Positions 27,244-36,731 of a stretch of DNA of 64,000 nt are shown here, in pieces (position 1 is the stretch's first letter; the number at the start of each line of letters is the position of its first letter). Origin of the DNA: Trujillonella endophytica. Lineage in GTDB: Bacteria > Actinomycetota > Actinomycetes > Mycobacteriales > Geodermatophilaceae. The stretch covers positions 124,001 to 188,000 of the forward strand of contig NZ_JABGCI010000003.1 of the NCBI RefSeq assembly GCF_019799905.1, read 5' to 3'. The notes below the pieces were generated by a model that did not search any database, was not told the DNA's origin, and worked only from the letters and a program-made list of their open reading frames with translations. A program made the position numbers and the translations under genes.

Positions 27244-28437
27244 ATGCCTCCTGCCGTCATCGTCGACGCCGTCCGCAGCCCGATGGGCCGCGGCAAGGCC
27301 GGCGGCGCCCTCTCCGGAGTGCACCCGGTCGACCTGCTCGCCCAGGTGCTGAGTGCCCTGGCCGACCGCAACTCCCTCGACCCCGCCACGATCGACGACG
27401 TCCTCGTCGGCTGCGTCGGGCAGAACGGCGAGCAGTCCGCGACCCCGGGCCGGCAGGCCGTGCTGGCGGCGGGCTGGCCCGAGTCGGTGCCCTCGGTGAC
27501 CATCGAGCGCAAGTGCGGCTCCGGTCAGCAGGCGCTGGACTTCGCCGTCCAGGGCGTCCTCGCCGGCGCCTACGACATCGCCGTCGCCGCCGGCGTCGAG
27601 TCGATGAGCCGGGTACCCATGGGCTCCGCCCGCGGCGACGCCGACCCGCACGGCCCCCGCGTCACGGAGCGCTACTCCCCCGGCCTGGTGCCGCAGGGCA
27701 TCTCCGCCGAGCTCATCGCGCAGAAGTGGGGCCTGTCCCGCGAGCAGCTCGACGCCTTCGCCGTCGCCTCGCACGACCGCGCCGCCGCGGCCGCCGCGTC
27801 CGGCGCGTTCGACCGGGAGATCGCCGCGATCACCACCCCGGACGGCGTGGTGTCCGCCGACGAGACGATCCGCCCCGGCTCCAGCGTGGAGAAGCTGGGC
27901 GGGCTGAAGCCGGCCTTCGCCACCAGCCCGCACGCGCCACGCTTCCCCGAGCTGGACTGGAAGATCACCGCGGGCAACTCCTCGCAGCTCACCGACGGGG
28001 CCGCCGCCCTGCTGGTCATGAGCGAGGAGCGGGCCGCCGCCCTCGGCCTCACGCCCCGCGCGCGCATCGCCGCCACCGCGGTGACCGGTGACGACCCGCT
28101 GATGATGCTGACCGGCCCCATCCCCGCCACCCACAAGCTGATGCAGCGGTCCGGGCTGTCGATCGACGACATCGCCGCGTTCGAGGTCAACGAGGCCTTC
28201 GCCTCGGTGCCGCTGGCCTTCCAGGCGGAGTTCGGCATCCCCGACGAGCGGCTCAACCCGCGGGGCGGGGCCATCGCCCTCGGCCACCCGCTCGGCGCCT
28301 CCGGCGCCCGGCTGGCCACCACGCTGCTCGGCTACCTCGAGGACACCGGCCAGCGCTACGGACTGCAGACGATGTGCGAGGCCGGCGGGATGGCCAACGC
28401 ACTGGTGATCGAGAACCTGAGCGCAGCGAGGAACTGA
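27244..28437 (+). CDS. Thiolase (acetyl-CoA acyltransferase)
   Basis: 397 residues, full length. The nucleophile Cys91 is in ERKCGSGQQA, His348 in AIALGHPLGASGAR and the second Cys378 in TMCEAGGMANA. The family cleaves 3-ketoacyl-CoA with CoA, releasing acetyl-CoA or propionyl-CoA, or runs in the synthetic direction. The CEAGG form in place of the common CIGGG suggests a degradative thiolase for branched or ring-derived chains, though this is inference. AGAGGA precedes the ATG. It probably acts downstream of the CoA-transferase, CoA ligase and crotonase in this region. Confidence 0.93.
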   Translation: MPPAVIVDAVRSPMGRGKAGGALSGVHPVDLLAQVLSALADRNSLDPATIDDVLVGCVGQNGEQSATPGRQAVLAAGWPESVPSVTIERKCGSGQQALDFAVQGVLAGAYDIAVAAGVESMSRVPMGSARGDADPHGPRVTERYSPGLVPQGISAELIAQKWGLSREQLDAFAVASHDRAAAAAASGAFDREIAAITTPDGVVSADETIRPGSSVEKLGGLKPAFATSPHAPRFPELDWKITAGNSSQLTDGAAALLVMSEERAAALGLTPRARIAATAVTGDDPLMMLTGPIPATHKLMQRSGLSIDDIAAFEVNEAFASVPLAFQAEFGIPDERLNPRGGAIALGHPLGASGARLATTLLGYLEDTGQRYGLQTMCEAGGMANALVIENLSAARN

Positions 28438-28809
28438 ACAGGCGCACAGCCAGCCGTCGGTCGTACGGACCAGCCGGACGGCCATGGAAGGCCGCCCGCA
28501 GGCGGTCGTCCCCTCCGGTGCCTCAACGGCAGACGGCTGCCCGGGAGCCACCCGGCGCTGCCGGTGACCACGGATCACCTCGCAGCCGACGCCGCGGCGT
28601 GGTCGCAGCCGGTGCCAGGCTCGACCTCGATCGACTGGCACGAGCCGGGAGCCCCGGCGGTGGCGGCTGCCCTGCTGGTGGCCGCCACCGGCGACGGACC
28701 GGACGTCGCCACGGTGGAGGTGGGCCGGGCTCTGGTGCGTCTCGAAGGCCCCCGGCCTGGCGATCTCCGGCTCCGAACCGCCCGGCCCGGCGCCGTCTCG
28801 CACCTGCCC
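28438..28809. other. Convergent intergenic stretch without an assignable gene
   Basis: About 370 bases between the thiolase stop and the CoA-transferase stop. A plus-strand frame from 28564 reads on through the antisense of the CoA-transferase; its first 80 residues look protein-like but match nothing I know, so I do not call it. Confidence 0.4.
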
Positions 28810-31152
28810 TCAGGTCAGGACGGCCCTGCGGTGGAGGTCGGCGATGCGGGACGGATCCATCGACAGGTACTCGGCGAGGATTCTGTCCGTGTCGGCGCCG
28901 AGCAACGGCGCGGGCAGTGCCCGGCCGACGGGTTCCCCGCCGAACCGGAAGGGTGCGACGTAGACGTCGGTCTCCCCCAGGTAGCGATGCGCCACCCGTA
29001 CCTTGAGGTCCTGGGATGCCACCCAAGCGGAGTCGGTCATCTCCTCGAACGACGCGACCGGAGCAGCTGCGATCCCCTGCTCGAGCAGGCCGCCGACGAG
29101 GTCGTCGCGGTCCTGACCGGCGGTCCACCGAGCGAGTCGCTCCTCCAGCTCCTCGCGCCCGGCGAGTCGCCCGTCGGCCGACCGCCACCGCGGATCCCGG
29201 GTCCAGTCAGCCGAGCCGACCAGGCCAGCGAGGGCCGTCCACTCGTCGTCGGACCGGATGGCCAGGGCCAGCCACCGGTCCTGCCCCGCGGCCGGGAAGT
29301 GCCCGTAGGGCGCGAACCGCGGGTGCGTGTTCACCGGCACGTCGAGTTGCCCGTCTTGCTGGCTGGCCAGGATCGGTGCCGGCATGACGCACATCAGCGC
29401 CTCGATCTGGGAGAGGTCGATCCAGGCACCCCGCCCGGTCCGACGACGCCGGATCAGCGAACCGAGCAGGACGCACAGGGCGTGCCCAGCGGCGTTCGGG
29501 TCGCCCAGGGCCGGGGAGAGACTGCCGACGATGTTGTCCTCGTCGTAGCCGATGAGCGACTCGAGGCCGGACATCGCGGCCATGATCCCCGCGTAGCCCT
29601 TCATCGTCCGCAGCGGTCCGTCCTTCCCCGCCATGGACATCGACAGCATCACGACCGAGGGGTTGCGCGCGGCGAAGTCGGCATAGGAGAGGCCGAGCCG
29701 CTGGAGGACGCCGGGGCGCATGTTCTCGACCACGACGTCGCACTGCTCGACGAGGTCGAGCAGGATGGCGCGGGCCTCCGGCTGCTTCATGTCCAGGGTG
29801 ATGCTGCGCTTGCCGTGATTCATCTGGTTGAAGTACGGGGTCGCCTCGTGCTCGGGACCCTCGACCTCCACACCGTTGCGGCGGGCGCGGCCACGCAGCC
29901 GGCCGGTGTCCATGTGGCCGCTGTGCTCGACCTTGAGGATCTCCGCGCCCAGATCACCGAGGATCGACGTGGTCAGAGGGCCCGACCAGACCCACGACAG
30001 GTCCAGCACCCGCAGACCCTCGAGCAGGCGCGTCGGTTCGGCCTGCTCGCCGGTCACCTGCCACGGCCGGACGGGTTCTGCGTCCGGCACCTGCTCCAGC
30101 CGCCAGGGCACGGTGGCCGTCCGTGTGCCCGGCGTCGGCTCGTCGAAGAACTCCCGGAACGCGAACTGCGGCTCGTCCAGCGCCTCGCGGACCGAGAGGA
30201 TCGGCGCCACCGCCAGACCACTGGCCCGGCCCAGGGTGACCAGGTCGTCGCTGGTCCGGTCGGCGATCCACGGGATCAGGTGGGCATCGGCCTCGTCGGC
30301 GTGCAACCGGGCGACGACCCGCGGGTCGGTGAACCGGGGGTCGCGGCTCCACTCGGGGTCGCCCATCGCGGCGAGGAGGGCGTGCCACTCCTTCTGGTTG
30401 CGGCACATGAGGACGACGTGGCCGTCCTTGCAGGGGAAGATGCTGGCCGGGTAGACCCCCGCCGACCCCGGCGGCCGGGCTCCCTCGCGGGCCCACGGCC
30501 GCTCGTAGGGCAGGAAGTTCGCCGTGATCATCCCGACGTAGTAGGCGAGGACGTCGCGTCCGGCCACCTCGACGTGGCGCAGCTCCGGGTGCCGCGGATC
30601 CGCCAGGAGGGCTGCCAGGCCTGCCGCCGTCCCGTACAGCGCGAGCTGGAAGTCCGGCAGGTCGAACGGCAGGGTCAGCGGCGCCTTGTCGGCGTCCCCG
30701 ACCGACCAGCTCATGGCCGACCACGCGCCGATCGTCAGGCTGTCGCTCGGGATCGGCGCACCGTCGACGGTGGCGCCGGTGAGCCGCACCACGACCGGGG
30801 GGACCTCCCGTGCGTCGGCGGCGTCGGCGACGTCGCGCGCCCACGAGCTCCACTCCTCGCCCGCGGCGTCGGTCTCCAGCAGGACGAGGTCCGCCCCGGC
30901 TACCACTGCGGAGGGCGTCGGGCGCTCCGCCGGCTGGGATTTGCCCGCATGCAGCCAGGCCTCGGTCGCTGCGGCCACAGGGGAGGGTGCCGCCGACTCG
31001 AGCGACGGGCCGAAGCGCTGCACGTCGGCGCCCATCGCGGCCAGGAGGTGGCCGGCGTAGGCACCCGAGGCGCGCGAGGAGACCTCCACGACCCGGACAC
31101 CGCTCAGGACATCCCGCGAGCTCACGACCCGGTCCGTGTTGACGTTGGTCAT
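28810..31152 (-). CDS. Double-domain class III CoA-transferase (CaiB/BaiF family)
   Basis: 780 residues, twice the usual size of 380-430. The first domain starts LSGVRVVEVSSRASGAYAGH and contains VYPASIFPCKDGHVVLMC. The second starts near residue 385 with LLEGLRVLDLSWVWSGPLTT and has ENMRPGVLQRLGL, GYDEDNIVGSLSPALGDPNA (the Asp of LGDPN, about residue 550, fits the catalytic aspartate) and RFAPYGHFPAAG. The family moves CoA between acids. The first domain has no clear copy of that aspartate, so it may be structural. The ATG at 31152 follows GAGGTGG; an upstream in-frame ATG at 31173 is the alternative. It is divergent from the CoA ligase. Confidence 0.9.
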   Translation of the reverse strand: MTNVNTDRVVSSRDVLSGVRVVEVSSRASGAYAGHLLAAMGADVQRFGPSLESAAPSPVAAATEAWLHAGKSQPAERPTPSAVVAGADLVLLETDAAGEEWSSWARDVADAADAREVPPVVVRLTGATVDGAPIPSDSLTIGAWSAMSWSVGDADKAPLTLPFDLPDFQLALYGTAAGLAALLADPRHPELRHVEVAGRDVLAYYVGMITANFLPYERPWAREGARPPGSAGVYPASIFPCKDGHVVLMCRNQKEWHALLAAMGDPEWSRDPRFTDPRVVARLHADEADAHLIPWIADRTSDDLVTLGRASGLAVAPILSVREALDEPQFAFREFFDEPTPGTRTATVPWRLEQVPDAEPVRPWQVTGEQAEPTRLLEGLRVLDLSWVWSGPLTTSILGDLGAEILKVEHSGHMDTGRLRGRARRNGVEVEGPEHEATPYFNQMNHGKRSITLDMKQPEARAILLDLVEQCDVVVENMRPGVLQRLGLSYADFAARNPSVVMLSMSMAGKDGPLRTMKGYAGIMAAMSGLESLIGYDEDNIVGSLSPALGDPNAAGHALCVLLGSLIRRRRTGRGAWIDLSQIEALMCVMPAPILASQQDGQLDVPVNTHPRFAPYGHFPAAGQDRWLALAIRSDDEWTALAGLVGSADWTRDPRWRSADGRLAGREELEERLARWTAGQDRDDLVGGLLEQGIAAAPVASFEEMTDSAWVASQDLKVRVAHRYLGETDVYVAPFRFGGEPVGRALPAPLLGADTDRILAEYLSMDPSRIADLHRRAVLT

Positions 31153-31173
31153 GGACACCACCTCGATCTCCAT

Positions 31174-31200
31174 TAAAGTATGCCATTGTAAATACCAAGG
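31174..31200. promoter_or_regulatory. GTATGCCA element in a divergent promoter region
   Basis: GTATGCCA (31178-31185) is followed by TTGTAAATACC in an AT-richer patch between the CoA-transferase (leftward) and the PrpE-type ligase (rightward). It belongs to the recurring element set and would be well placed to control both genes. Confidence 0.4.
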
Positions 31201-31279
31201 GGCAGACCATAGCGGTTGATCGCTGGATCGAGACGACTCAGGACCGCTGGGCAGCCGCGCTCGAGGCGGAGAGGGCGAC

Positions 31280-33169
31280 ATGACGACCTACGAGAGCGTC
31301 TTCCGGGCCAGCGTCGAGGACCGCGAGGGGTTCTGGCTCGGGGCCGCGCAGGACCTGGACTGGGCGACACCGCCCACCCGCGCGCTCGACGACGGGAAGC
31401 CGCCGTTCTTCCGGTGGTTCCCCGACGGCGAGCTCAACGTCGCGCACAACGCTCTGGACCGGCACGTCGCGGCAGGCCGGGGCGAGCAGGCCGCGCTGAT
31501 CTACGACTCCCCCGTCACCGGGACGAAGAAGACCTTCACCTACGCCCGCCTACGGGACGAGGTCGCCGGCTTCGCCGGGGTCCTGCGGGAGCTGGGGGTG
31601 GGGCGGGGCGACCGCGTCGTCATCTACATGCCCATGGTCCCCGAGGCCGCGATCGCGATGTTGGCGTGCGCCCGGCTGGGCGCCGTCCACTCCGTCGTCT
31701 TCGGCGGGTTCGCCGCCGACGAGCTCGCCGTCCGCATCGAGGACGCCACGCCCACCGTGGTCGTCTCGGCCTCCTGCGGGATCGAGGGCAAGCGGGTGAT
31801 CGAGTACAAGCCGCTGCTGGACCGCGCGCTCGAGCTCTCGACCCACAAGCCGCGCAAGACGGTCATCCTGCAGCGTCCGCAGGCGACCGCCGCGATGGGC
31901 GCCGACGACGTCGACTGGGCCGAGGCGATGGCCACGGCCTCCCCCGCCGACCCGGTGCCGGTGGCATCCACCGCCCCGCTCTACGTGCTCTACACCTCCG
32001 GGACCACCGGCAAGCCGAAGGGCGTGGTCCGTGACTGCGGGGGTTACGCCACGGCGCTCGCCTGGACGATGACCAACGTCTACGACGTCGGCCCGGGCCA
32101 GACGATCTTCACGGCCTCCGACGTCGGCTGGGTCGTCGGCCACTCCTACATCGTCTACGGCCCGCTGCTCGCCGGGGCGACGACGATCCTGTACGAGGGC
32201 AAGCCGGTGGGCACCCCTGACGCCGGGCAGTTCTGGCGGGTGGTCGCCGAGTACGGCGTGCGCAGCCTGTTCACCGCCCCGACCGCGTTCCGGGCCATCA
32301 AGAAGGAGGACCCGCGCGGGGAGTACACGCGCGGCTACGACATCTCCGGGCTGCGGTACCTGTTCCTCGCCGGCGAACGACTGGACCCAGAGACCTACCG
32401 CTGGGCGTCGGACCTCCTCGACATCCCGGTCATCGACCACTGGTGGCAGACCGAGACCGGTTGGCCGATCGTCGCCAACCCGGCTGGGATCGAGCTGCTC
32501 CCGGTCAAGCCGGGCTCCCCCACGAAGCCGCTGCCCGGCTGGGACGTGCAGGTCCTCGACACGCGTGGGAAGCCGGCTCCGCCCGGTGAGGACGGCGCCA
32601 TCGTGGTGAGACTGCCGCTGCCGCCGGGCGCCTTCACCACGCTGTGGAACGACGACGAGCGCTTCGTGAAGTCGTACATGTCCGCGTTCGACGGCTACTA
32701 CCTGACCGGCGACGGCGGGCGCATCGACGGCGACGGCTACGTGTTCGTGATGGGCCGCACCGACGACGTCATCAACGTCGCCGGGCACCGGCTGTCCACC
32801 GGTGGGATGGAGGAGGTCCTCGCCGCGCACCCCGACGTCGCCGAGTGCGCCGTCATCGGCGTCGCCGACGAGCTGAAGGGCCAGGTGCCGCGCGGCTTCG
32901 TCGTCCTCAAGGCCGGGGTCGACGCCGATGCCGCGGGCTACGAGGAGCGGCTCCGCGGCGAGCTGGTCCAGCTCGTCCGCGACCGGATCGGCGCCGTCGC
33001 CTCCCTCAAGGAGGTCGCGATCGTCCCGGGGCTGCCGAAGACGCGCTCGGGGAAGATCCTCCGCAAGACCATGCGCGGCATCGCCGACGGACTCGACGAG
33101 CCGGTGCCCTCGACCATCGACGACACGTCGGTGCTCGACACGCTCAGGCCCATCCTGCGTTCGCGCTGA
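31280..33169 (+). CDS. prpE: Propionyl-CoA/acyl-CoA synthetase (PrpE-type, AMP-forming)
   Basis: 629 residues, normal for acetyl/propionyl-CoA synthetases. The adenylation loop YTSGTTGKPKGVVRDCGGYA is near residue 236, DVGWVVGHSYIVYGPLLAG near 280 (PrpE-like VVGHS), WWQTETGWPI near 390, DGYYLTGDGG near 470 and the catalytic Lys loop LPKTRSGKILRKTMRGIADG near 590. This lysine is the usual target of regulatory acetylation. It activates propionate or a similar short acid with ATP and CoA. It is divergent from the CoA-transferase and may feed propionyl units released by side-chain or ring breakdown into metabolism. Confidence 0.88.
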   Translation: MTTYESVFRASVEDREGFWLGAAQDLDWATPPTRALDDGKPPFFRWFPDGELNVAHNALDRHVAAGRGEQAALIYDSPVTGTKKTFTYARLRDEVAGFAGVLRELGVGRGDRVVIYMPMVPEAAIAMLACARLGAVHSVVFGGFAADELAVRIEDATPTVVVSASCGIEGKRVIEYKPLLDRALELSTHKPRKTVILQRPQATAAMGADDVDWAEAMATASPADPVPVASTAPLYVLYTSGTTGKPKGVVRDCGGYATALAWTMTNVYDVGPGQTIFTASDVGWVVGHSYIVYGPLLAGATTILYEGKPVGTPDAGQFWRVVAEYGVRSLFTAPTAFRAIKKEDPRGEYTRGYDISGLRYLFLAGERLDPETYRWASDLLDIPVIDHWWQTETGWPIVANPAGIELLPVKPGSPTKPLPGWDVQVLDTRGKPAPPGEDGAIVVRLPLPPGAFTTLWNDDERFVKSYMSAFDGYYLTGDGGRIDGDGYVFVMGRTDDVINVAGHRLSTGGMEEVLAAHPDVAECAVIGVADELKGQVPRGFVVLKAGVDADAAGYEERLRGELVQLVRDRIGAVASLKEVAIVPGLPKTRSGKILRKTMRGIADGLDEPVPSTIDDTSVLDTLRPILRSR

Positions 33170-33290
33170 GGACCGTCGGGACGGTCCGGGGGTCCCACGC
33201 CGGAATCCGCTCGAGTCGCACCACCTGCTGCACAAGTCCGGCGACGCCCCAGCCGGGGACGTTGCAGAGCTCTGACCGAGGAGTAGGACG

Positions 33291-34511
33291 ATGACGACCG
33301 AACCCACGTCAGGCACCGCATCCGGCACCGATGGCCGGTGGTTCCCGCAGCTGAGGCACGACCCCTTCCGCCCGCCGGCGGACTACGAGTTCTGGCGGGA
33401 GGAGGCTCCCGTGGTCGAGGCCGAGCTGCACAGCGACCAACGGGCGTGGGTGGTGCTGCGGTACGACGAGGTGCGTCAGACGCTTGAGCACCCAGGGATC
33501 TCGGTGGACGCCGAGCGCCCGCACTACCCCAAGGTCCGCGAAGGCGTCACCTCCCGGGCCAGCGACACGATGCTGCGCCACATGGACGCCCCCATGCACG
33601 GCAAGTACCGCCGCATGATGACCCGGCAGTTCACCGCCAAGCGCGTCAGCGAGCTGCAGCCAGAGCTGCTGCGGATCGTCACCGACACGATCGACGCGGT
33701 CCTGGCCACGGGGGGTCCGGTCGATCTCCATCAGGAAATCAGCCTGAGGATCCCGACGGCCGTGATCTGCGCCCTGCTGGGTGTGGACTACTCCATCAGC
33801 GGTGACATCCAGCGGCTGTCGGCCATCACGACCTCGTCGGCCACGCCCGCCGACGAGCTCAAGGCCGGCACGCAGGAGATGTACGCGCTCCTCGACGACG
33901 AGATCAACGCGCAGTACGAGAACCCGCGCGACGGCCTCATCGGAACGCTGATCGAGGAGTTCCGCAAGGGCGAGATCGAGCACCGGCAGATCCTCGGCCA
34001 GATCTACATGACCATCGTCGCCGGGCACGAGACGACGGCCAACACCATCTCGATGGGGATGCTGCAGCTGATCGCAGACCCGGAACTCCGGAAGCGCGTC
34101 ACGGCCGACACGTCGCTGATCCCGGGGATGGTCGAGGACATGATCCGGATGCACTCCCTGGTCGACGGCACGCTGTCGCGGGTGGCCAAGGAGGACATGG
34201 TCATCGGCGGCCGGGAGATCAAGGCAGGCGACGGACTCATCGTCACCATCAGCGCTCCGAACTTCGATCCCCGGCGCTGGACGAACCCGTACGAGCTCGA
34301 CATCGACCGCAACGACCGCAAGCACATCAGCTTCGGCGCGGGGCCGCACGCCTGCCTCGGCCAGAACCTCGCCCGAGCCGAGCTGTACCTCGCGTTCGAA
34401 CAGCTACTCACCCGCATCCCCACCCTGCGCCTGGCCGATGCCGCCGAGCCGGTAATCATGCAGAACGACGGGTTCGTATACGGCGTCAGGAGCGTGCTCA
34501 TCGACTGGTGA
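33291..34511 (+). CDS. Cytochrome P450 with an altered ExxR motif
   Basis: 406 residues. The I-helix motif AGHETTANTIS is near residue 245, and the heme loop SFGAGPHACLGQ places the Cys ligand at 355. The K-helix reads VEDMIRMHS: the nearly invariant ExxR glutamate is Asp (D283, R286), with a Glu one position earlier. The residues around it are normal, so the fold should form, and the enzyme may still bind heme. It follows the CoA ligase by 121 bases with GGAG before the ATG, probably in the same operon. It may borrow the ferredoxin encoded at 22790. Substrate is unknown. Confidence 0.92.
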   Translation: MTTEPTSGTASGTDGRWFPQLRHDPFRPPADYEFWREEAPVVEAELHSDQRAWVVLRYDEVRQTLEHPGISVDAERPHYPKVREGVTSRASDTMLRHMDAPMHGKYRRMMTRQFTAKRVSELQPELLRIVTDTIDAVLATGGPVDLHQEISLRIPTAVICALLGVDYSISGDIQRLSAITTSSATPADELKAGTQEMYALLDDEINAQYENPRDGLIGTLIEEFRKGEIEHRQILGQIYMTIVAGHETTANTISMGMLQLIADPELRKRVTADTSLIPGMVEDMIRMHSLVDGTLSRVAKEDMVIGGREIKAGDGLIVTISAPNFDPRRWTNPYELDIDRNDRKHISFGAGPHACLGQNLARAELYLAFEQLLTRIPTLRLADAAEPVIMQNDGFVYGVRSVLIDW

Positions 34512-34985
34512 CGTCGGCCTCCCACGATCGCCGGCCGCAGACCGGCTGATCGACCGGCGTCGCGTCCAGCATTCAAGGACCCGCGGGGCAGGCCGAGTGG
34601 CACCTGGGGAACTCGCTGCGAGCGGCCTGGTGCCGAACGACGCACGCCCGTCTCCACGAGCGAGGCGGGCGCGTCGTCCCGTGAGAGGTCTCTGACGACC
34701 GGATGGGCAAGCCTGCGGGAGACACTGCGCCGCAGCCGGTGGACCGCCGCCGGCGCATCTATCTGGGTCCTCCGGCGCCGATGGCCGAGCTTGCCCCCTT
34801 GCCGGGCACCGCGACGACCCGGCGCGGTCGCGGTCCTGCACGGATGAGGCCTCCTTCTCACCGGCATCTTGTGCAGAGCCGGCCTGTCGCCACGAGTACC
34901 GGACGAGTTGATCACGGCGAGCGGCCGGCCGTGACCGTGGCATGCGCGCCCGGGCGGCGTCCGGCTGGTGCGCAGCGCCGGCCGG
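34512..34985. other. Boundary stretch between the catabolic region and the sel operon
   Basis: About 475 bases between convergent 3' ends. Open frames are present only because of high GC, and no motifs or gene remnants were recognised. It marks the switch from the P450/CoA genes to selB. Confidence 0.5.
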
Positions 34986-36731
34986 TCAGCGCAGCCGGCG
35001 GGTGGCGTCGGGCAGCCGCTCGGTGACGCCTCGGGCGTCCAGCCACTCCATCAGCGGGATGGCGACCCGGCGGGTAGTCCCCCAGGCGGTGCGCGCCTGG
35101 CTGAGCGTGAACGGCGCCGGGAGGCGGGCCAGCCGGCGGCGCGCCTCCTCCTCGACTCCCGGCGCGAGGAACACCCCGTCGGCGACGCGCACGAGCTGAC
35201 CGGCGCGCACCGCCGCGGCCTGCTCGCGTGGTCCCAGCCCGGCGGCGGCGAGGTCGTGAGCTTCCGGTGCGGCAAAGGGGTCCTGCTCCAGACGGGTGCG
35301 GATGGCGTCGACCTCCCGCTGCACCGCCGGGGGGAGCCCAGCGGAGGCGGGGACGACGCGGCCGTCGCGCAGAGACAGGGGAGGTCGGACGACTGCCCGG
35401 ACCAGCCCGTCGTCGGGTAGGCCGAACTCCCGGCGGACGACGGCCATGGGAGGGCCGGGCTCGAGCGGGTAGCTCGACCGGTGGGCCGCCACCACCCCGG
35501 GCAGCTCGGTGGCCAGCTCGTCGAGCAATCCCGCGGCGACCAGCCACGGCCCCACCTGGTCGGCGCCGGGTGGCACCGGCCAACCCATCGCGGTGAAGTC
35601 GTCCACCCGCACCACCCGCCGGCGGGCGAGGTCAGCAGCGGCACCCGCGGGTCCGGCAGGCTGGTCGGCCAGCCCGGCGGCCCGCTGACGGGCCGCCCCG
35701 CGCCGGCGTAGCTCGGGCGGGGCCACGTCGCGCACGTCGGCGCCCACCACGCGGCGGACGCCGGGGTCGCGCAGGAGAAGACGGTCACCGACGCGCAGGG
35801 GCAGCGGAGTGGTCAGCTGCAGACGGGCCGCCGTCCCCTCGAGGGGCCGGACGCGGGCGCTCACGGCCGCGGAGCCGACGTGCACGATGAGCTCGGCCGG
35901 GAGCCGGCGCTCCGGCTCGCTGGCCAGCGTGACGTCGACGACCGAGGTGAGCCGGAAGGCTCCCGGCGTGAGCAACGCGTCGCCGCGGGTCAGCTCGTCG
36001 ACCGCGACGCCGCGCAGGTTGAGCGCGACCCGGGCGGTGGCGCCCGACCGCGCGACCGGCTCCCCCAGCGAGTGCAGCCCCCGCACGGTCACCTGGCGGT
36101 CACCCAGCAGCAGCCGGTCCCCGACGGCGACGGCACCCGCGGGCAAGGTCCCGGTCACGACGGTGCCGGCTCCCTTGATCGGGAAGGCGCGGTCGATCCA
36201 CAGCCGCACCGGCGCGGCGAGGTCCGGCGCGGGCAGACCGGCCAGCACCGACTCCAGCGCGGCCGTGACCTCGGGCACGCCGGCCCCGGTCGTCGCGCTG
36301 ACCGCCACAGCGGGGACGGCGCCCATCGACGTGGCGGCCAGTCGCTCGACGGCGTCGGCGAGCACGGGGGCGGGATCGGCGACGTCGGCCTTGGTCACCG
36401 CCAGCAGCGCGTGCCGCACGCCCAGCGCGTCGAGGACGGCCACGTGCTCGGCGGTCTGCGCCGACCAGCCGTCGTCGGCGGCGACGACCACCAGGGCGGC
36501 GGGAACCGAACCGACACCGGCGAGCATGTTGCCGACGAACCGCTCGTGCCCGGGGACGTCGACGACGGCCAGCCGGCGGCCCGACGCCAGCGTCGTCCAG
36601 GCGAACCCCAGGTCGATGGTGAGGCCGCGGCGGCGCTCCTCCTCCCAGCGGTCGGGCTCCATGCCGGTGAGGGCGCGAACCAGCGTCGACTTGCCGTGGT
36701 CGACGTGCCCGGCGGTGGCGATCACGTCCAC
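34986..36731 (-). CDS. selB: Selenocysteine-specific elongation factor SelB
   Basis: 581 residues. The GTPase domain starts at the first codons: GHVDHGKST (G1, residue 8), DVPGHERFVGNMLAGV (G3) and TKAD (G4). EF-Tu-like domains 2 and 3 follow to about 330, then a series of winged helices (FTAMGWPVPPGADQVGPWL onward, ending RTAWGTTRRVAIPLMEWLDA) that bind the SECIS hairpin of the mRNA. SelB delivers Sec-tRNA to the recoded codon; with the CUA tRNA upstream that codon should be UAG. The GTG start at 36731 overlaps the selA stop by 10 bases. Confidence 0.95.
   Translation of the reverse strand: MDVIATAGHVDHGKSTLVRALTGMEPDRWEEERRRGLTIDLGFAWTTLASGRRLAVVDVPGHERFVGNMLAGVGSVPAALVVVAADDGWSAQTAEHVAVLDALGVRHALLAVTKADVADPAPVLADAVERLAATSMGAVPAVAVSATTGAGVPEVTAALESVLAGLPAPDLAAPVRLWIDRAFPIKGAGTVVTGTLPAGAVAVGDRLLLGDRQVTVRGLHSLGEPVARSGATARVALNLRGVAVDELTRGDALLTPGAFRLTSVVDVTLASEPERRLPAELIVHVGSAAVSARVRPLEGTAARLQLTTPLPLRVGDRLLLRDPGVRRVVGADVRDVAPPELRRRGAARQRAAGLADQPAGPAGAAADLARRRVVRVDDFTAMGWPVPPGADQVGPWLVAAGLLDELATELPGVVAAHRSSYPLEPGPPMAVVRREFGLPDDGLVRAVVRPPLSLRDGRVVPASAGLPPAVQREVDAIRTRLEQDPFAAPEAHDLAAAGLGPREQAAAVRAGQLVRVADGVFLAPGVEEEARRRLARLPAPFTLSQARTAWGTTRRVAIPLMEWLDARGVTERLPDATRRLR

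Noticed and set aside
28564..31176. Plus-strand open frame of 870 codons
   Set aside because: Antisense to the double-domain CoA-transferase, which has clear family motifs. No domain is recognisable in the long plus-strand frame.
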